A stretch of 64,000 bases of DNA from Verrucomicrobiota bacterium (GTDB lineage Bacteria; Verrucomicrobiota; Verrucomicrobiia; Opitutales; Opitutaceae). Position numbers and translations under genes: made by a program. The stretch covers positions 49,826-113,825 of the forward strand of contig JAEYWP010000021.1 of NCBI GenBank assembly GCA_023428905.1, read 5' to 3'. The notes under the pieces are model-generated. The model was not told where the DNA came from. It saw only the letters and a program-made list of their open reading frames with translations, and did not search any database. Below are positions 35,873 to 44,690 of this stretch, piece by piece. Every line of letters begins with the position of its first letter. Position 1 is the first letter of the stretch.

Positions 35873-37137
35873 ACGCTGGGGTGTACCGTTGTGCTCCTTT
35901 CAGTCGCCCGCAAGCATCCCGCGTAGTCGGCCCACCAGCGCAGCGAGGTGAACGCCATCAGTGCGCCGCCCGCCAAGCGCAGGGCAAGCAGGTGGTCTGT
36001 CCACGGCGCGGCTCGGAAGAAATCGCCGCTTCCCGTTTCAAGGACGCCCAGTACCGCCACCGCGCCGATGTGGACGGCGGTTCCCAGTTGCCAGGCCCAG
36101 AACCCGCGCAGCGGCCGCGGCCCGTTTTGCTGGAGGATGGCGAGGAGCACGCAGGAAACAAAACCCGCCATCGCGAGGTGGGCGTGCGCGACCAGGGCGT
36201 GGGTGAATTTGAGGCGCTCCGAGACGCCGGGCAGAAACGTCACCCACCCGGTGGACACCAGCAGCACCCACCACACTGCCGCCGCCGTCAGCCAGCGCGC
36301 CGTCAGCGGTCGCCAGGCGAAAAGGCGCGCATGCTGGATGCCGAGGGGAATCCAGACAAAGAGCGTCGCCAGGCCCGCCACCTGGCTGAAGCGGTGATGG
36401 CTGACATCTCCGTGGCCCAGCGCGGCGGTGAGCCCGGCAGACAGGACCCACGCACTCCAGAACAGGCGTCCCTGCCGCCGGGCGCCGACGGTGCGCGCCG
36501 GCCGCAGCGGCACGCCGAGCAGGTGGGGGATCAGGGCAAAGAGCGCGACGATCGCCAGGGTCGAGCCGAGCAGACTGGTGCCGGTCGCTCCCCCGCTGTG
36601 GGGATTGACCGGTGGGAACGCGCTCCGTCCGCTCGCCCACCCGATCGCGAGGGGCACGGGGGCGAGCAGCACCAGGCCGGCGGCGCGGGCGACGCGGCCG
36701 GGCCCGGCCTCACCGCGGCGTATCCACGTCTCCCGTACCAGGACGAGCCAGAGCGCCAGCATGGCCAGGGGAAGGAGGGGCCGCGCCCAGGCGTGCCATT
36801 CGAGGAAAAGTTTCCCGCTTTGGTATCCGGCCAGCCAGCTGATGCACCCGAGGACGAGGGCGGCGGACCACCCGGCGAGGGCGAGGTGAAGTCCCGCTCC
36901 GGCCCCGCGGGACCCCCGGTAACCCTGATGGAGCGCCCCGATCAGCGGAAAGGAGCACCAGCCGTACAGCTGGGCGTTGGTGTGGACCGGCATCCAGCGA
37001 CCGTAGGTGAGGGCGCCCAGCGCGTCGCCCAGCTCCGGCCAGAGGAGGAGGAGGGAGAGCAGGACGCCCACCGTGTTGGCGAACGCGAGCCAGGTGAGGG
37101 CGTGAACCGCGGCCGGGTCCTGTATTCGATCACTCAT
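35857..37137 (-). CDS. Divergent C-family heme-copper oxidase subunit I (CcoN-like), active-site Tyr missing
   Basis: The product is 426 aa with about 12 helices. The metal-ligand histidines of cbb3 subunit I can be placed: H52 (PVHTNAQLYGW, low-spin heme), H180 (NPHSGGATG, CuB helix VI), H247 and H248 (DVSHHRFSQVAGL, CuB), H318 and H320 (VAHAHLAMAGF, high- and low-spin hemes). The cross-linked tyrosine of C-family oxidases, expected about six residues before the HH pair, is absent. The only tyrosines are at 46, 59, 73, 105 and 405. This pattern suits an NO-reductase-like or otherwise altered enzyme. It overlaps the ABC ATPase by 4 bp. Function is unproven. Confidence 0.75.
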   Translation of the reverse strand: MSDRIQDPAAVHALTWLAFANTVGVLLSLLLLWPELGDALGALTYGRWMPVHTNAQLYGWCSFPLIGALHQGYRGSRGAGAGLHLALAGWSAALVLGCISWLAGYQSGKLFLEWHAWARPLLPLAMLALWLVLVRETWIRRGEAGPGRVARAAGLVLLAPVPLAIGWASGRSAFPPVNPHSGGATGTSLLGSTLAIVALFALIPHLLGVPLRPARTVGARRQGRLFWSAWVLSAGLTAALGHGDVSHHRFSQVAGLATLFVWIPLGIQHARLFAWRPLTARWLTAAAVWWVLLVSTGWVTFLPGVSERLKFTHALVAHAHLAMAGFVSCVLLAILQQNGPRPLRGFWAWQLGTAVHIGAVAVLGVLETGSGDFFRAAPWTDHLLALRLAGGALMAFTSLRWWADYAGCLRATERSTTVHPSVCPTP

Positions 37138-37841
37138 ACGGGCAGCAGCCGCCCTTCCGCCACCTGTTCGATGCGATCGCAGCCCTCGGCGAAACGGCGC
37201 TCGTGAGTGGCGAGGACAATGGCGATCCCATCCCGCTCCGCCAACTGGCGAAGCAGGGCGAAGACCGTCCCGCCGGTGCGCTCGTCGAGGGAGCCGGTGG
37301 GCTCATCCGCCAGGATCAGGTCCGGCGTATTCATGAGGGCCCGACAGATTGCGGTCCGCTGCCGCTCGCCGCCGGAGAGGTCCTGGATGCGGTGATCCAG
37401 CCGGTGGTCCAGGCCGACGCTGGCGGCCAGCTCCTCAAGGCGCGCCTCGGTCGCGGACCGGCCCGTCCCGAGGGCGAGCGCGGGGACGCGCAGGTTTTCC
37501 CGCACCGTCAGGTCGGCGATGAGGTTGTGCAGCTGGAAGACAAAACCGAGGTGTCGGCGGCGGAGCGCCAGTCGGTCCTGTTCCAGGCGCGGGTCGAGCC
37601 CGCAGACCTGGAGCTCGCCGCGGTCGGGCAGATCGAGGCCGCCCAGGAGGTGGAGCAGGGTGCTTTTGCCCGAGCCGGACGGTCCCCACAGCGCCACCAT
37701 CTCCCCGGCGTGGACGGAGAGACTGGCGCCCTGGAGGACGTGGATACGTCCGCGGTCATAACTCTTCCAGATGTCGCTTGCGCGCGCCACCACCGCGGTG
37801 GCCCGCGTCGTCCGCCTGCTGCCGGGCTGGAGCTCATTCAT
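37134..37841 (-). CDS. MacB/LolD-type ABC transporter ATPase
   Basis: The product is 235 aa. It carries Walker A GPSGSGKST (about 47-55), the LSGGERQR signature, Walker B DLILADEP and the THERR switch histidine. Together with the adjacent FtsX-like permease it forms a MacB/LolCDE-type exporter that works mechanically on periplasmic or lipid substrates. The start at 37841 overlaps the permease stop by 8 bp and its stop overlaps subunit I, so it may serve assembly or maturation of that complex (inference). Confidence 0.9.
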   Translation of the reverse strand: MNELQPGSRRTTRATAVVARASDIWKSYDRGRIHVLQGASLSVHAGEMVALWGPSGSGKSTLLHLLGGLDLPDRGELQVCGLDPRLEQDRLALRRRHLGFVFQLHNLIADLTVRENLRVPALALGTGRSATEARLEELAASVGLDHRLDHRIQDLSGGERQRTAICRALMNTPDLILADEPTGSLDERTGGTVFALLRQLAERDGIAIVLATHERRFAEGCDRIEQVAEGRLLPV

Positions 37842-38946
37842 ACCGCAGTGCCTCCGCTGGCTGGATACGCGACGCGTAGTGGGCTGGATAGACGGCGCCC
37901 GCCACCGCGGTGACGAAGGCGGTCGCGATAATCCCGAGGAGGACTCCCGCCTGGAGCGAAACCTGGACATAGCCCTGGAACTGCGGGGTGTGCTCGAGCA
38001 CCGCAAGGACCACCAGGCCGAGGGAAAAGCCCACCACCAGGCCGAAGGCGGCGATGACGGCGGCCTCGCCGAAAATGAGCGCGCCCACCTGTCCGGCGGA
38101 GAATCCGCTGACGCGGAGGATCGCGATTTCCCGGATACGGGTGAAGACGGAGAGCAGCATGGTGTTGGCGACGCCGAGGCCGCCGAGGAGAAAGGCGCAG
38201 ATGCCGACGGCCCAGGCGGTGAAATGCAGGATGCGAAACTGGGTGTAGCTCTGGTTGAATTCCCGGTTTTCGAGTGCGATCAGGCTGTTGTGCCCGGCCT
38301 CGACCGCGCCCTTGAAGGCTGCTCCTTCGGAGCGGTCTCGCAGTTTCACCGCCAGCACGGAGGAGATCCCTTCCCGGTGGAAAAACTGCTGGGCGTCGCG
38401 GAGCGGCAGGAACACACCTCCATCTTCAAAGCCGTTTTCCGTTCGGAAAATGCCGCCCACACGAAAGGTGGTGCGGCCGATTTCGATTTCCTGGCCCTGC
38501 CGGGCCTCGAGGAATTCGGCGGCGCGCGAACCGAGGAAGATCTCGTCGGTGCCGGCCCCAAATGCCGCGCGCTCGCCGGCGCGCCACTGGGCGCGCGAAA
38601 GCCGCGGGTCGTCGCGCTCGAGCCCGAAGCAGGTGATGATCGGGTGGCCGGGGGAGGAGACGATGCCGAAGAGCATGGCATGCGCAGCCTCGACCTGCGG
38701 AAGGTGCCGCACGGCGTCGACCTGGGCGTCGGTGACGGAACTGAAAAAGAGATCGGAGACGTTGCGCTCGAAGACCAGGTAGTGGCTGTCGGTCGCGAGG
38801 ATCCGTTCGAACATCGAGATCGCGCCTGTCACGATGGCGAGGATGGTGAGCATGGCCGCGACGCCGAAGGCAATGCCGGCCACGCCGATCAGGGCGCGGA
38901 TGCGGTGGCGGCGCAGGCTGGTGGGAACCAGGAGGAGGAAGCGCAT
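37834..38946 (-). CDS. FtsX/MacB-like ABC permease
   Basis: The product is 370 aa. One N-terminal helix (about 17-40) is followed by a MacB_PCD-like periplasmic domain (about 45-240) and three C-terminal helices (about 250-360). VANTMLLSVFTRIREIAILR and the terminal IQPAEALRYE are diagnostic of FtsX-type permeases. It pairs with the ATPase just downstream. The substrate is unknown. Confidence 0.88.
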   Translation of the reverse strand: MRFLLLVPTSLRRHRIRALIGVAGIAFGVAAMLTILAIVTGAISMFERILATDSHYLVFERNVSDLFFSSVTDAQVDAVRHLPQVEAAHAMLFGIVSSPGHPIITCFGLERDDPRLSRAQWRAGERAAFGAGTDEIFLGSRAAEFLEARQGQEIEIGRTTFRVGGIFRTENGFEDGGVFLPLRDAQQFFHREGISSVLAVKLRDRSEGAAFKGAVEAGHNSLIALENREFNQSYTQFRILHFTAWAVGICAFLLGGLGVANTMLLSVFTRIREIAILRVSGFSAGQVGALIFGEAAVIAAFGLVVGFSLGLVVLAVLEHTPQFQGYVQVSLQAGVLLGIIATAFVTAVAGAVYPAHYASRIQPAEALRYE

Positions 38947-38967
38947 GGGCTCGGGGAGAGGCCTGAC

Positions 38968-39864
38968 TCAGGCGGCGGCGGAGCCGGCGCGGGCTTGGTC
39001 GAACAGCGCCTGGTGGAGGGCGTGCAGGTACGACCAGCGGGATCCTGCTGCGCCGAGTCGGCCGATAGCGCGCTCCGCCTGGGTGGTCAGCCGCGCAATC
39101 CGGCGGCGCGCGAAGGCCACGCCCCCCAGGAGGGCGAGGTTGGGCCGGGCCAGTTGCCGGTCGCGCTGGGTCGGCTTGCCCAGCTCGGCGGGCGAGGCGA
39201 GGACATCCTGCAGGTCATCGCACGCCTGGTAGGCAAGGCCCCAATACACGCAGACCGCCTTCAGGTCGCGCCGTTCGGCAGCGGAGGGCTGGCCGGCGAG
39301 GGCGGGCAGGAAAAGGGCGAGGGAGAACAGGCTGACGGTCTTGCCCAAGGCGACGCGCGCGGAGGCGGCGGTCGTCTGCGGACCCTCCGCGAATCGCAAA
39401 TCGCGCGACTGCCCGCCCAGGATGCCGGAGGCGCCGAGACAGGCGTCGATCACCAGGTGCACCTGGGCGCGCACCAGCCACGGCTGCTCGGCGAAGGCCA
39501 GACCCAGGATTCCGTAGGCGCGGTTGATGAAGGCGAGGGCGGCGAGCACGGTGGTGGCCTCGCCGCTGACGGTGTGCAGGGCCGCACGTCCGCGCCGCGT
39601 ATTGGCGTCATCCATACACGGGAGATCGTCGAGGAGGAGGGAGGCGAGGTGGTAATACTCCACCGCGCACGCGATGCGCAGGCCGGCGTCCGGGTCCAGC
39701 CCGTGGGCGGAGGCACCGGCGAGGACGAGGCGGGCGCGGGAGAGGCTTCCGGTTCCGGTGAGGGCGTAGGCGAGGGCGCGGCCGAGGTGGGGTTCGGTGG
39801 TGGCGGTCAGCGGGGCGTGTTCCAGCAGGGCGGCGCGGAGCCGGGAGGCATCGTTGGCGGGCAT
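38968..39864 (-). CDS. Polyprenyl (farnesyl/geranylgeranyl-type) diphosphate synthase
   Basis: The product is 298 aa. It shows the two aspartate-rich motifs of trans-prenyltransferases: DDLPCMDD (79-86, with the bacterial four-residue insertion) and DDLQD (216-220). GQSRDL and GKT (K175) lie between them. It condenses isopentenyl diphosphate with an allylic diphosphate. It lies 8 bp after YceI and 21 bp before the permease gene. A role in quinone or heme side-chain supply for this operon is possible but not shown. The start at 39864 was preferred because upstream extension is YceI shadow. Confidence 0.88.
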   Translation of the reverse strand: MPANDASRLRAALLEHAPLTATTEPHLGRALAYALTGTGSLSRARLVLAGASAHGLDPDAGLRIACAVEYYHLASLLLDDLPCMDDANTRRGRAALHTVSGEATTVLAALAFINRAYGILGLAFAEQPWLVRAQVHLVIDACLGASGILGGQSRDLRFAEGPQTTAASARVALGKTVSLFSLALFLPALAGQPSAAERRDLKAVCVYWGLAYQACDDLQDVLASPAELGKPTQRDRQLARPNLALLGGVAFARRRIARLTTQAERAIGRLGAAGSRWSYLHALHQALFDQARAGSAAA

Positions 39865-39872
39865 GGGACGTT

Positions 39873-40448
39873 TCAGCGGGAGGCGAGGGTGCCCTGGAGG
39901 TGGAAGCGCACCAGGACGACCGGGTTGACCTTGAGGACGCCGAACTTGCGGATGACGCCGAGACCGTGCTCGCGGGTGTCGAGCGGAACCTCGCCGTCGA
40001 TGGAGTAGGTGGTGCGGTCGGCGATCGCGATTGAGACGGGGAAGGCGATCTCCCGGCTGGTCCCGTGAAGCTCCAGCCGGCCGCGCGCAGTGTATTTCCC
40101 GTCGGCCAGCGGTTCCAGGCTGGCGAGGGTGAAGGTGACGGCCGGGAACTGGCGGGTGTCCTCCCACTCGCGCATGTGCCGGTCGCGTTTCTCGTCACCG
40201 GTCCCCAGGTCATCGAAGAGGAAGCGCAGGGTGGCGCGGTGGATGCGGCCGTCGTCGGGATCGGCTTCGATCCGTGCCTCGTAGGTTTGAACCCGGGCGG
40301 AGAAGGTGTGGAGCGAGGCCCGGACCTCGGCCTCGATATCGGAGCGGGTGGGGTCGATGGAAAGCGGCCGCGGCGGGGCGGCGTGGGCGGCGAGCGCCGC
40401 GGTGGCGGCGGTGGAGGCCGCAAAGAGGAGGAGGGCGAGGCGTGTCAT
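39873..40448 (-). CDS. YceI-family periplasmic isoprenoid-binding protein
   Basis: The product is 191 aa with a signal peptide (about 1-23, RLALLLFAASTAAT) and the lipocalin-like YceI fold: SIDPTRSDIEAEVRA, FPAVTFTLASLEPLADGKYTARGRLELHG and VRFHLQGTL. Known relatives bind polyisoprenoid chains such as those of quinones. It is the first gene of the operon, next to a prenyl synthase. Divergent holA starts 106 bp away, so the operon promoter lies in that gap. Confidence 0.9.
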   Translation of the reverse strand: MTRLALLLFAASTAATAALAAHAAPPRPLSIDPTRSDIEAEVRASLHTFSARVQTYEARIEADPDDGRIHRATLRFLFDDLGTGDEKRDRHMREWEDTRQFPAVTFTLASLEPLADGKYTARGRLELHGTSREIAFPVSIAIADRTTYSIDGEVPLDTREHGLGVIRKFGVLKVNPVVLVRFHLQGTLASR

Positions 40449-40554
40449 GGGCGGGGCGGGAGGACGGCGTCCACGGTGCTTGCGTTGAATGAACCCCACG
40501 TGAACCGCGGATTAATTCTTGTTCATCTGAGGGGCCCGCCCATCGTGCCCGCTG

Positions 40555-41655
40555 ATGGCCGGTGCGAAACCCTTCATCTTCATCTGCGGCTCCGATGACT
40601 TCCTGGTCAATCGGCTGGGCAAGGAGCGTTTCGAGACGCTTGCGGCCGATGTGGCCGACGAGTTCTCCCGTGAGATCCTAAGCGGCTTTGCCGGCAACGT
40701 CGCCGAGGTGGAGGCGGCGGTGAACCGTTTTCGCGAGAGCGTACAGACGGTGTCGATGTTCGGCGGCAAGCGCGTGCTCTGGCTGAAGGACGTGAATTTT
40801 CTGGCGGACACCGTGACCGGCCGCGCGGAGAGCACCCTTGCGCTGGTCGAGGACCTGCAGGCGCTGCTTGGCGCGCTCAACCCCGAGGAAACGGCGGTGG
40901 TGGTGACAGCCGCGCCGGTGGACCGGCGGCGCAGTTTTCTGAAGTGGGTGGAAAAGACTGCCGACTTTACGCTCATCGGCGGTGATGCGGACGCGGCGGG
41001 CGATGCCCTCGGCGCGGTGGTGTTGACGGAGGCGCGGGCGCTGGGCGTCAGTTTCGGCGACGGCGCCCTCAACCTGTTGCTCGCCAAGGTCGGGGCGAAC
41101 ACGCGTCTGCTGATTGAGGAAACACACAAACTCGCGACCTACGTCGGCGACGGGAAAACCATCGAGGAGCCGCATGTCGCCGAGCTCACCCCGAATGTCG
41201 CGGAGGGGGATTTTTTCGAGGCGGCGGAGGCTTTTTTCAGCGGCGACCTGAAGTGGACCCTGGCGGCATTGCACCGGCATTTTTTCAGCGGCGGTGATGC
41301 GCGGCCGATCCTTTCGTCGCTGCAGAACCGCAACCGCATCCTCTTGCAGATTCGCGCGCTGGTGGAGTCGGGCGAGGTGAAGCTCGGGCCCCGCGGGTTG
41401 GACAAGGGTGGGTTTGAGCGCGCGACGGCCCTGTACCGTCCGCATTTTGTCGGGGCGACGGAGAAAAACTCGTTCAACGTCTTCACGCAGAATCCCTGGT
41501 ATCTCGGCAAACTGGCCAGCAGCGCCAAACTGCCGAGCCTGCGGCGGCTGATCGACAACCAGCAGGAATTCGTGCGCGCCTTTGAAGGCATCATCCAGCG
41601 TCCCAACGAGCAGGAGGACGTGCTGCGCGAGATGAGTGTCCGCTGCCTGACCTAG
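40555..41655 (+). CDS. holA: DNA polymerase III subunit delta
   Basis: The product is 366 aa. The N-terminal segment FIFICGSDDFLVNR and the RVLWLKDVNFL strand match HolA, followed by three AAA-like and collar domains. NVAEGDFFEAAEAFFSGD and HHFFSGGDARPILSSLQNRNR-type collar features are present. HolA opens the beta clamp in the clamp-loader complex. The ATG at 40555 places the fold directly at the N-terminus. Confidence 0.88.
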   Translation: MAGAKPFIFICGSDDFLVNRLGKERFETLAADVADEFSREILSGFAGNVAEVEAAVNRFRESVQTVSMFGGKRVLWLKDVNFLADTVTGRAESTLALVEDLQALLGALNPEETAVVVTAAPVDRRRSFLKWVEKTADFTLIGGDADAAGDALGAVVLTEARALGVSFGDGALNLLLAKVGANTRLLIEETHKLATYVGDGKTIEEPHVAELTPNVAEGDFFEAAEAFFSGDLKWTLAALHRHFFSGGDARPILSSLQNRNRILLQIRALVESGEVKLGPRGLDKGGFERATALYRPHFVGATEKNSFNVFTQNPWYLGKLASSAKLPSLRRLIDNQQEFVRAFEGIIQRPNEQEDVLREMSVRCLT

Positions 41656-41735
41656 GTGCGCGCGGTCAGGTGTGGGGGGGCGAAATCCGCTATCGCGCCG
41701 GGGCGACGAAGTGGTTTTCCTGCCCTTTTCCCATC

Positions 41736-43202
41736 ATGGCTACTGCTCGTCTCAAGGCTTCCCCGGTGTCTGCGGTCGCGCCGGTTTCCATCCCGAATGT
41801 GCTGGCGGAACGGTACGCCTCGCCCGAGGTGAGGGCGGTCTGGTCCCCGGAGGGACGGATCACGATTGAACGCGATTACTGGATTGCGGTGATGAAGGGG
41901 CAGCGCGACCTCGGCGTCGCGATCCCGGCGGCCGCCATCGCGGACTACGAGCGGGTCAAGGGCACGATCAACCTCGGTGCGATTGCGGCCCGCGAGCGGA
42001 AGACCCTCCACGACGTGAAGGCGCGACTCGAGGAGTTCAACGGGCTGGCAGGGCGGGAGTTGATTCATCTCGGACTGACCAGCCGCGACCTCACGGAAAA
42101 CGTGGAGCAGCTGCAGGTTTATCGCTCGCTTCAGATCGTGCGCATGAAGGTGGCGGCGGCGCTTCTGGGGCTGGCAAAACGGGCCAAGGAGTACCGCGGC
42201 CTCATGCTCACGGGGCGGACCCACAACGTTCCTGCCCAGCCGACCACCCTCGGCAAGCGCCTCGCGATGTTTGGGCAGGAAATGCTGGTGGCGTTCCGCC
42301 GCCTGGACGAGCTGGTTGCCCGCTACCCGGTGCGCGGCCTGAAGGGCGCGGTCGGCACGCAGCTCGACCAGTTGACCCTGCTCGGCGGTGATGCCCGGAA
42401 AGTGGCGCGGCTGGAGGCACGCATCCTCAAGCACCTCGGCTTTAAGGCGGCCTTCAACGCCGTCGGCCAGGTGTACCCGCGTACCCTCGATTTTGATACC
42501 GTTAGTGCGCTCCACCAGGTCGGGGCGGCGGCGGCGAGTTTTGCCACCACCCTTCGTTTGATGGCGGGCCAGGGCTTGCTGACGGAAGGCTTCCAGGAGG
42601 GCCAGGTGGGCTCCTCGGCGATGCCTCACAAGGTGAACGCCCGCAACTGCGAGCGCATCTGTGGTTTCTCCACGCTCCTGAGCGGTTATGTCACCATGAC
42701 CGGCGCGCTCTCCGGTCACCAATGGAACGAGGGTGACGTTTCCTGCTCGGTGGTGCGGCGCGTGGCGCTTCCCGACGCGTTTTACGCGATCGACGGGTTG
42801 CTGGAGACCTTCGTCACCGTTCTTCGCCAGATGGAGGTTTTTCCGGCGTCGATTGCGGCCGAGAGCCAGCGCAACCTTCCCTTCCTCGCCACGACGACGA
42901 TCCTGATGGAGGCGGTCAAAGCCGGTGCGGGGCGCGAGACTGCGCACGAGGCGATCAAGGAGCACGCTCTGGCGGCGGCGCGCGCATTGCGGGCGGGCGG
43001 GGGAGATCCGGATTTGATGGGCCGCTTGGCGGCGGACACGCGCCTGGGCCTGAGCCGCAAGACGTTGGAAGCGGTGCTGGCCGACAGCCGGCGTTTTGTC
43101 GGCGCCGCCCCCCAGCAGGTCGACGCCTTTGTGGCGGAGGCTCGCGCCGTGGCCCGGCGGGTGAACGGCGCGGCGGCTTATGTTCCCGGCAAGTTGCTGT
43201 AA
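41736..43202 (+). CDS. purB: Adenylosuccinate lyase
   Basis: The product is 488 aa of the fumarase/aspartase superfamily. It carries TSRDLTENVEQ (115-125), GRTHNVPAQPTTLGKR (160-175) and the flexible signature loop GSSAMPHKVNARNCER (292-307) with the catalytic serine. It makes AMP and AICAR in purine synthesis. The ATG at 41736 removes 22 upstream residues that are not conserved in the family. It lies 80 bp after holA on the same strand. Confidence 0.93.
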   Translation: MATARLKASPVSAVAPVSIPNVLAERYASPEVRAVWSPEGRITIERDYWIAVMKGQRDLGVAIPAAAIADYERVKGTINLGAIAARERKTLHDVKARLEEFNGLAGRELIHLGLTSRDLTENVEQLQVYRSLQIVRMKVAAALLGLAKRAKEYRGLMLTGRTHNVPAQPTTLGKRLAMFGQEMLVAFRRLDELVARYPVRGLKGAVGTQLDQLTLLGGDARKVARLEARILKHLGFKAAFNAVGQVYPRTLDFDTVSALHQVGAAAASFATTLRLMAGQGLLTEGFQEGQVGSSAMPHKVNARNCERICGFSTLLSGYVTMTGALSGHQWNEGDVSCSVVRRVALPDAFYAIDGLLETFVTVLRQMEVFPASIAAESQRNLPFLATTTILMEAVKAGAGRETAHEAIKEHALAAARALRAGGGDPDLMGRLAADTRLGLSRKTLEAVLADSRRFVGAAPQQVDAFVAEARAVARRVNGAAAYVPGKLL

Positions 43203-43331
43203 CGCCGCGCTGTAGCACACAGATGCAGAAATCACCTACCCGAACTCCCGGGAAATTTGGGTTTGCCACCCGGTGTCTGCGGCCGCTTCTTTGACTCTTC
43301 ACGTTATTTCGAACCTCTACACACATCTGTC

Positions 43332-44588
43332 ATGGCTGAACTCGTAGGAAACGTTCTGGTGGGGCAATCCGGCGGACCCACCGCTGTCATCAACGCCAGC
43401 GTGGCCGGCGTGGTGGCCGAAGCCCTGAATCACAGCTGCATTGAGGAAATCTACGGCTGCCTGAACGGCGTGCTCGGCATCCTGCAGGAAGACCTGATCG
43501 ACCTCGCCTCCGAGTCCCAGCAGACCATTCGCGGACTTCGTCACACCCCGGGCGCCGCCCTGGGCACCTGCCGTTACAAGCTGAAGAAGCAGCAGGACTT
43601 TGACCGCGTGCTCGAGGTCTTCAAGGCGCACAACATCCGCTATTTCTTTTATGCCGGCGGTAATGACTCGCAGGATACCGCGGATCGCATTTCCAAGCTC
43701 GCCCAGCAGCAGGGTTACGAGCTCCGCGTCATCGGCGTGCCGAAGACGATCGACAACGACCTTCCGGTGACGGACCACTGCCCGGGCTACGGCAGTGTGA
43801 TCAAGCACGTCGCCACCACCGTTCGCGAAATCGCCTGCGACAACGAGGCGATGGGGCAGAACGACCTGGTCTCGATCCTCGAGGTGATGGGTCGCAACGC
43901 CGGATGGATTGCCGCCGGTGCCTCCCTGGCAAAGCGTCGCGACCACCCGCATGATGCGCCCCACCTGATCTACCTCCCCGAGGTCGCGTTCAGCACGGAG
44001 AAGTTTGTCGAGGACGTGAAGCGCGTCCTGAAGCGCGAGAAATACTGCATGATTGTGGTGGGCGAGGGGCTGATCGACTCCGATGGCAACTACGTTTCCG
44101 CCGCGGAGGCGACCGATGCCTTTGGCCACGCCCAGCTCGGTGGTGCCGGTGATTATCTGAAGAGCCTGGTCGAGCAGCACCTGCCCGGCATCAAGGCCCG
44201 CGTCGCGCGGCTCGGCATCGCCCAGCGTGCAGCGGCTCATGGCGGTTCCAAGACCGACTCCGACGAGGCCTTCCTCGCTGGACAGGCCGCGGTCAAGGCA
44301 GCGATCGACGGTGAAACGGACAAGATGGTGACGCTGCTCCGCGGTGATGCCGACCACTACACCTGCGAAACCGGCCTCGCTCCGCTCAGCGACATCGCCA
44401 ATGGCGTGAAGAAGCTGCCGCGCGAGTGGATCAACGAGGATGGCGTGAGCATGAACTTCCAGTTCCTGCGTTATGCCCAACCTCTGATCCAGGGCGAAAC
44501 CCCGGTCCCGTACGAAAACGGGCTGCCGCTCTTCGCCAAGCTGGACAAGGTCCGGGTCGACAAGCTGCTCCCGGCTTACGAGATCTGA
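43332..44588 (+). CDS. pfp: Pyrophosphate-dependent 6-phosphofructokinase
   Basis: The product is 418 aa. It has the PFK motifs GQSGGPTAVINAS (11-23), GGNDSQDT (109-116) and GVPKTIDNDLPVTDH (135-149). The aspartate at D112 and lysine at K138 replace the two glycines of ATP-dependent enzymes, and this marks PPi use. It interconverts fructose 6-phosphate and fructose 1,6-bisphosphate reversibly. A strong terminator follows. The 129-bp leader has a TTGACT hexamer at 43291 but no good -10 box. Confidence 0.94.
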   Translation: MAELVGNVLVGQSGGPTAVINASVAGVVAEALNHSCIEEIYGCLNGVLGILQEDLIDLASESQQTIRGLRHTPGAALGTCRYKLKKQQDFDRVLEVFKAHNIRYFFYAGGNDSQDTADRISKLAQQQGYELRVIGVPKTIDNDLPVTDHCPGYGSVIKHVATTVREIACDNEAMGQNDLVSILEVMGRNAGWIAAGASLAKRRDHPHDAPHLIYLPEVAFSTEKFVEDVKRVLKREKYCMIVVGEGLIDSDGNYVSAAEATDAFGHAQLGGAGDYLKSLVEQHLPGIKARVARLGIAQRAAAHGGSKTDSDEAFLAGQAAVKAAIDGETDKMVTLLRGDADHYTCETGLAPLSDIANGVKKLPREWINEDGVSMNFQFLRYAQPLIQGETPVPYENGLPLFAKLDKVRVDKLLPAYEI

Positions 44589-44603
44589 GCCTCCTTTCTC
44601 TTT

Positions 44604-44634
44604 GGGCCGGTCCTCTGGACCGGCTCTTTTTTTT
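44604..44634 (+). terminator. Rho-independent terminator after pfp
   Basis: A perfect stem GCCGGTCC/GGACCGGC (44606-44613 and 44617-44624) around a TCT loop is followed by T-C-T8. It lies 17 bp after the stop codon. Confidence 0.92.
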
Positions 44635-44690
44635 AGCCCTTGCGCCGTGGATTGCGCCCTCGGGTGCAAACGCCTTGGGTGGAGCCCGTC

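Noticed and set aside
37842..38006. Longer start for the ABC ATPase
   Set aside because: Extension would overlap the permease by 173 bp and add Arg/Ser-rich residues; ATG at 37841 is the natural start.
43291..43319. Promoter for pfp (TTGACT box)
   Set aside because: No acceptable -10 hexamer lies at normal spacing, so I did not call it.
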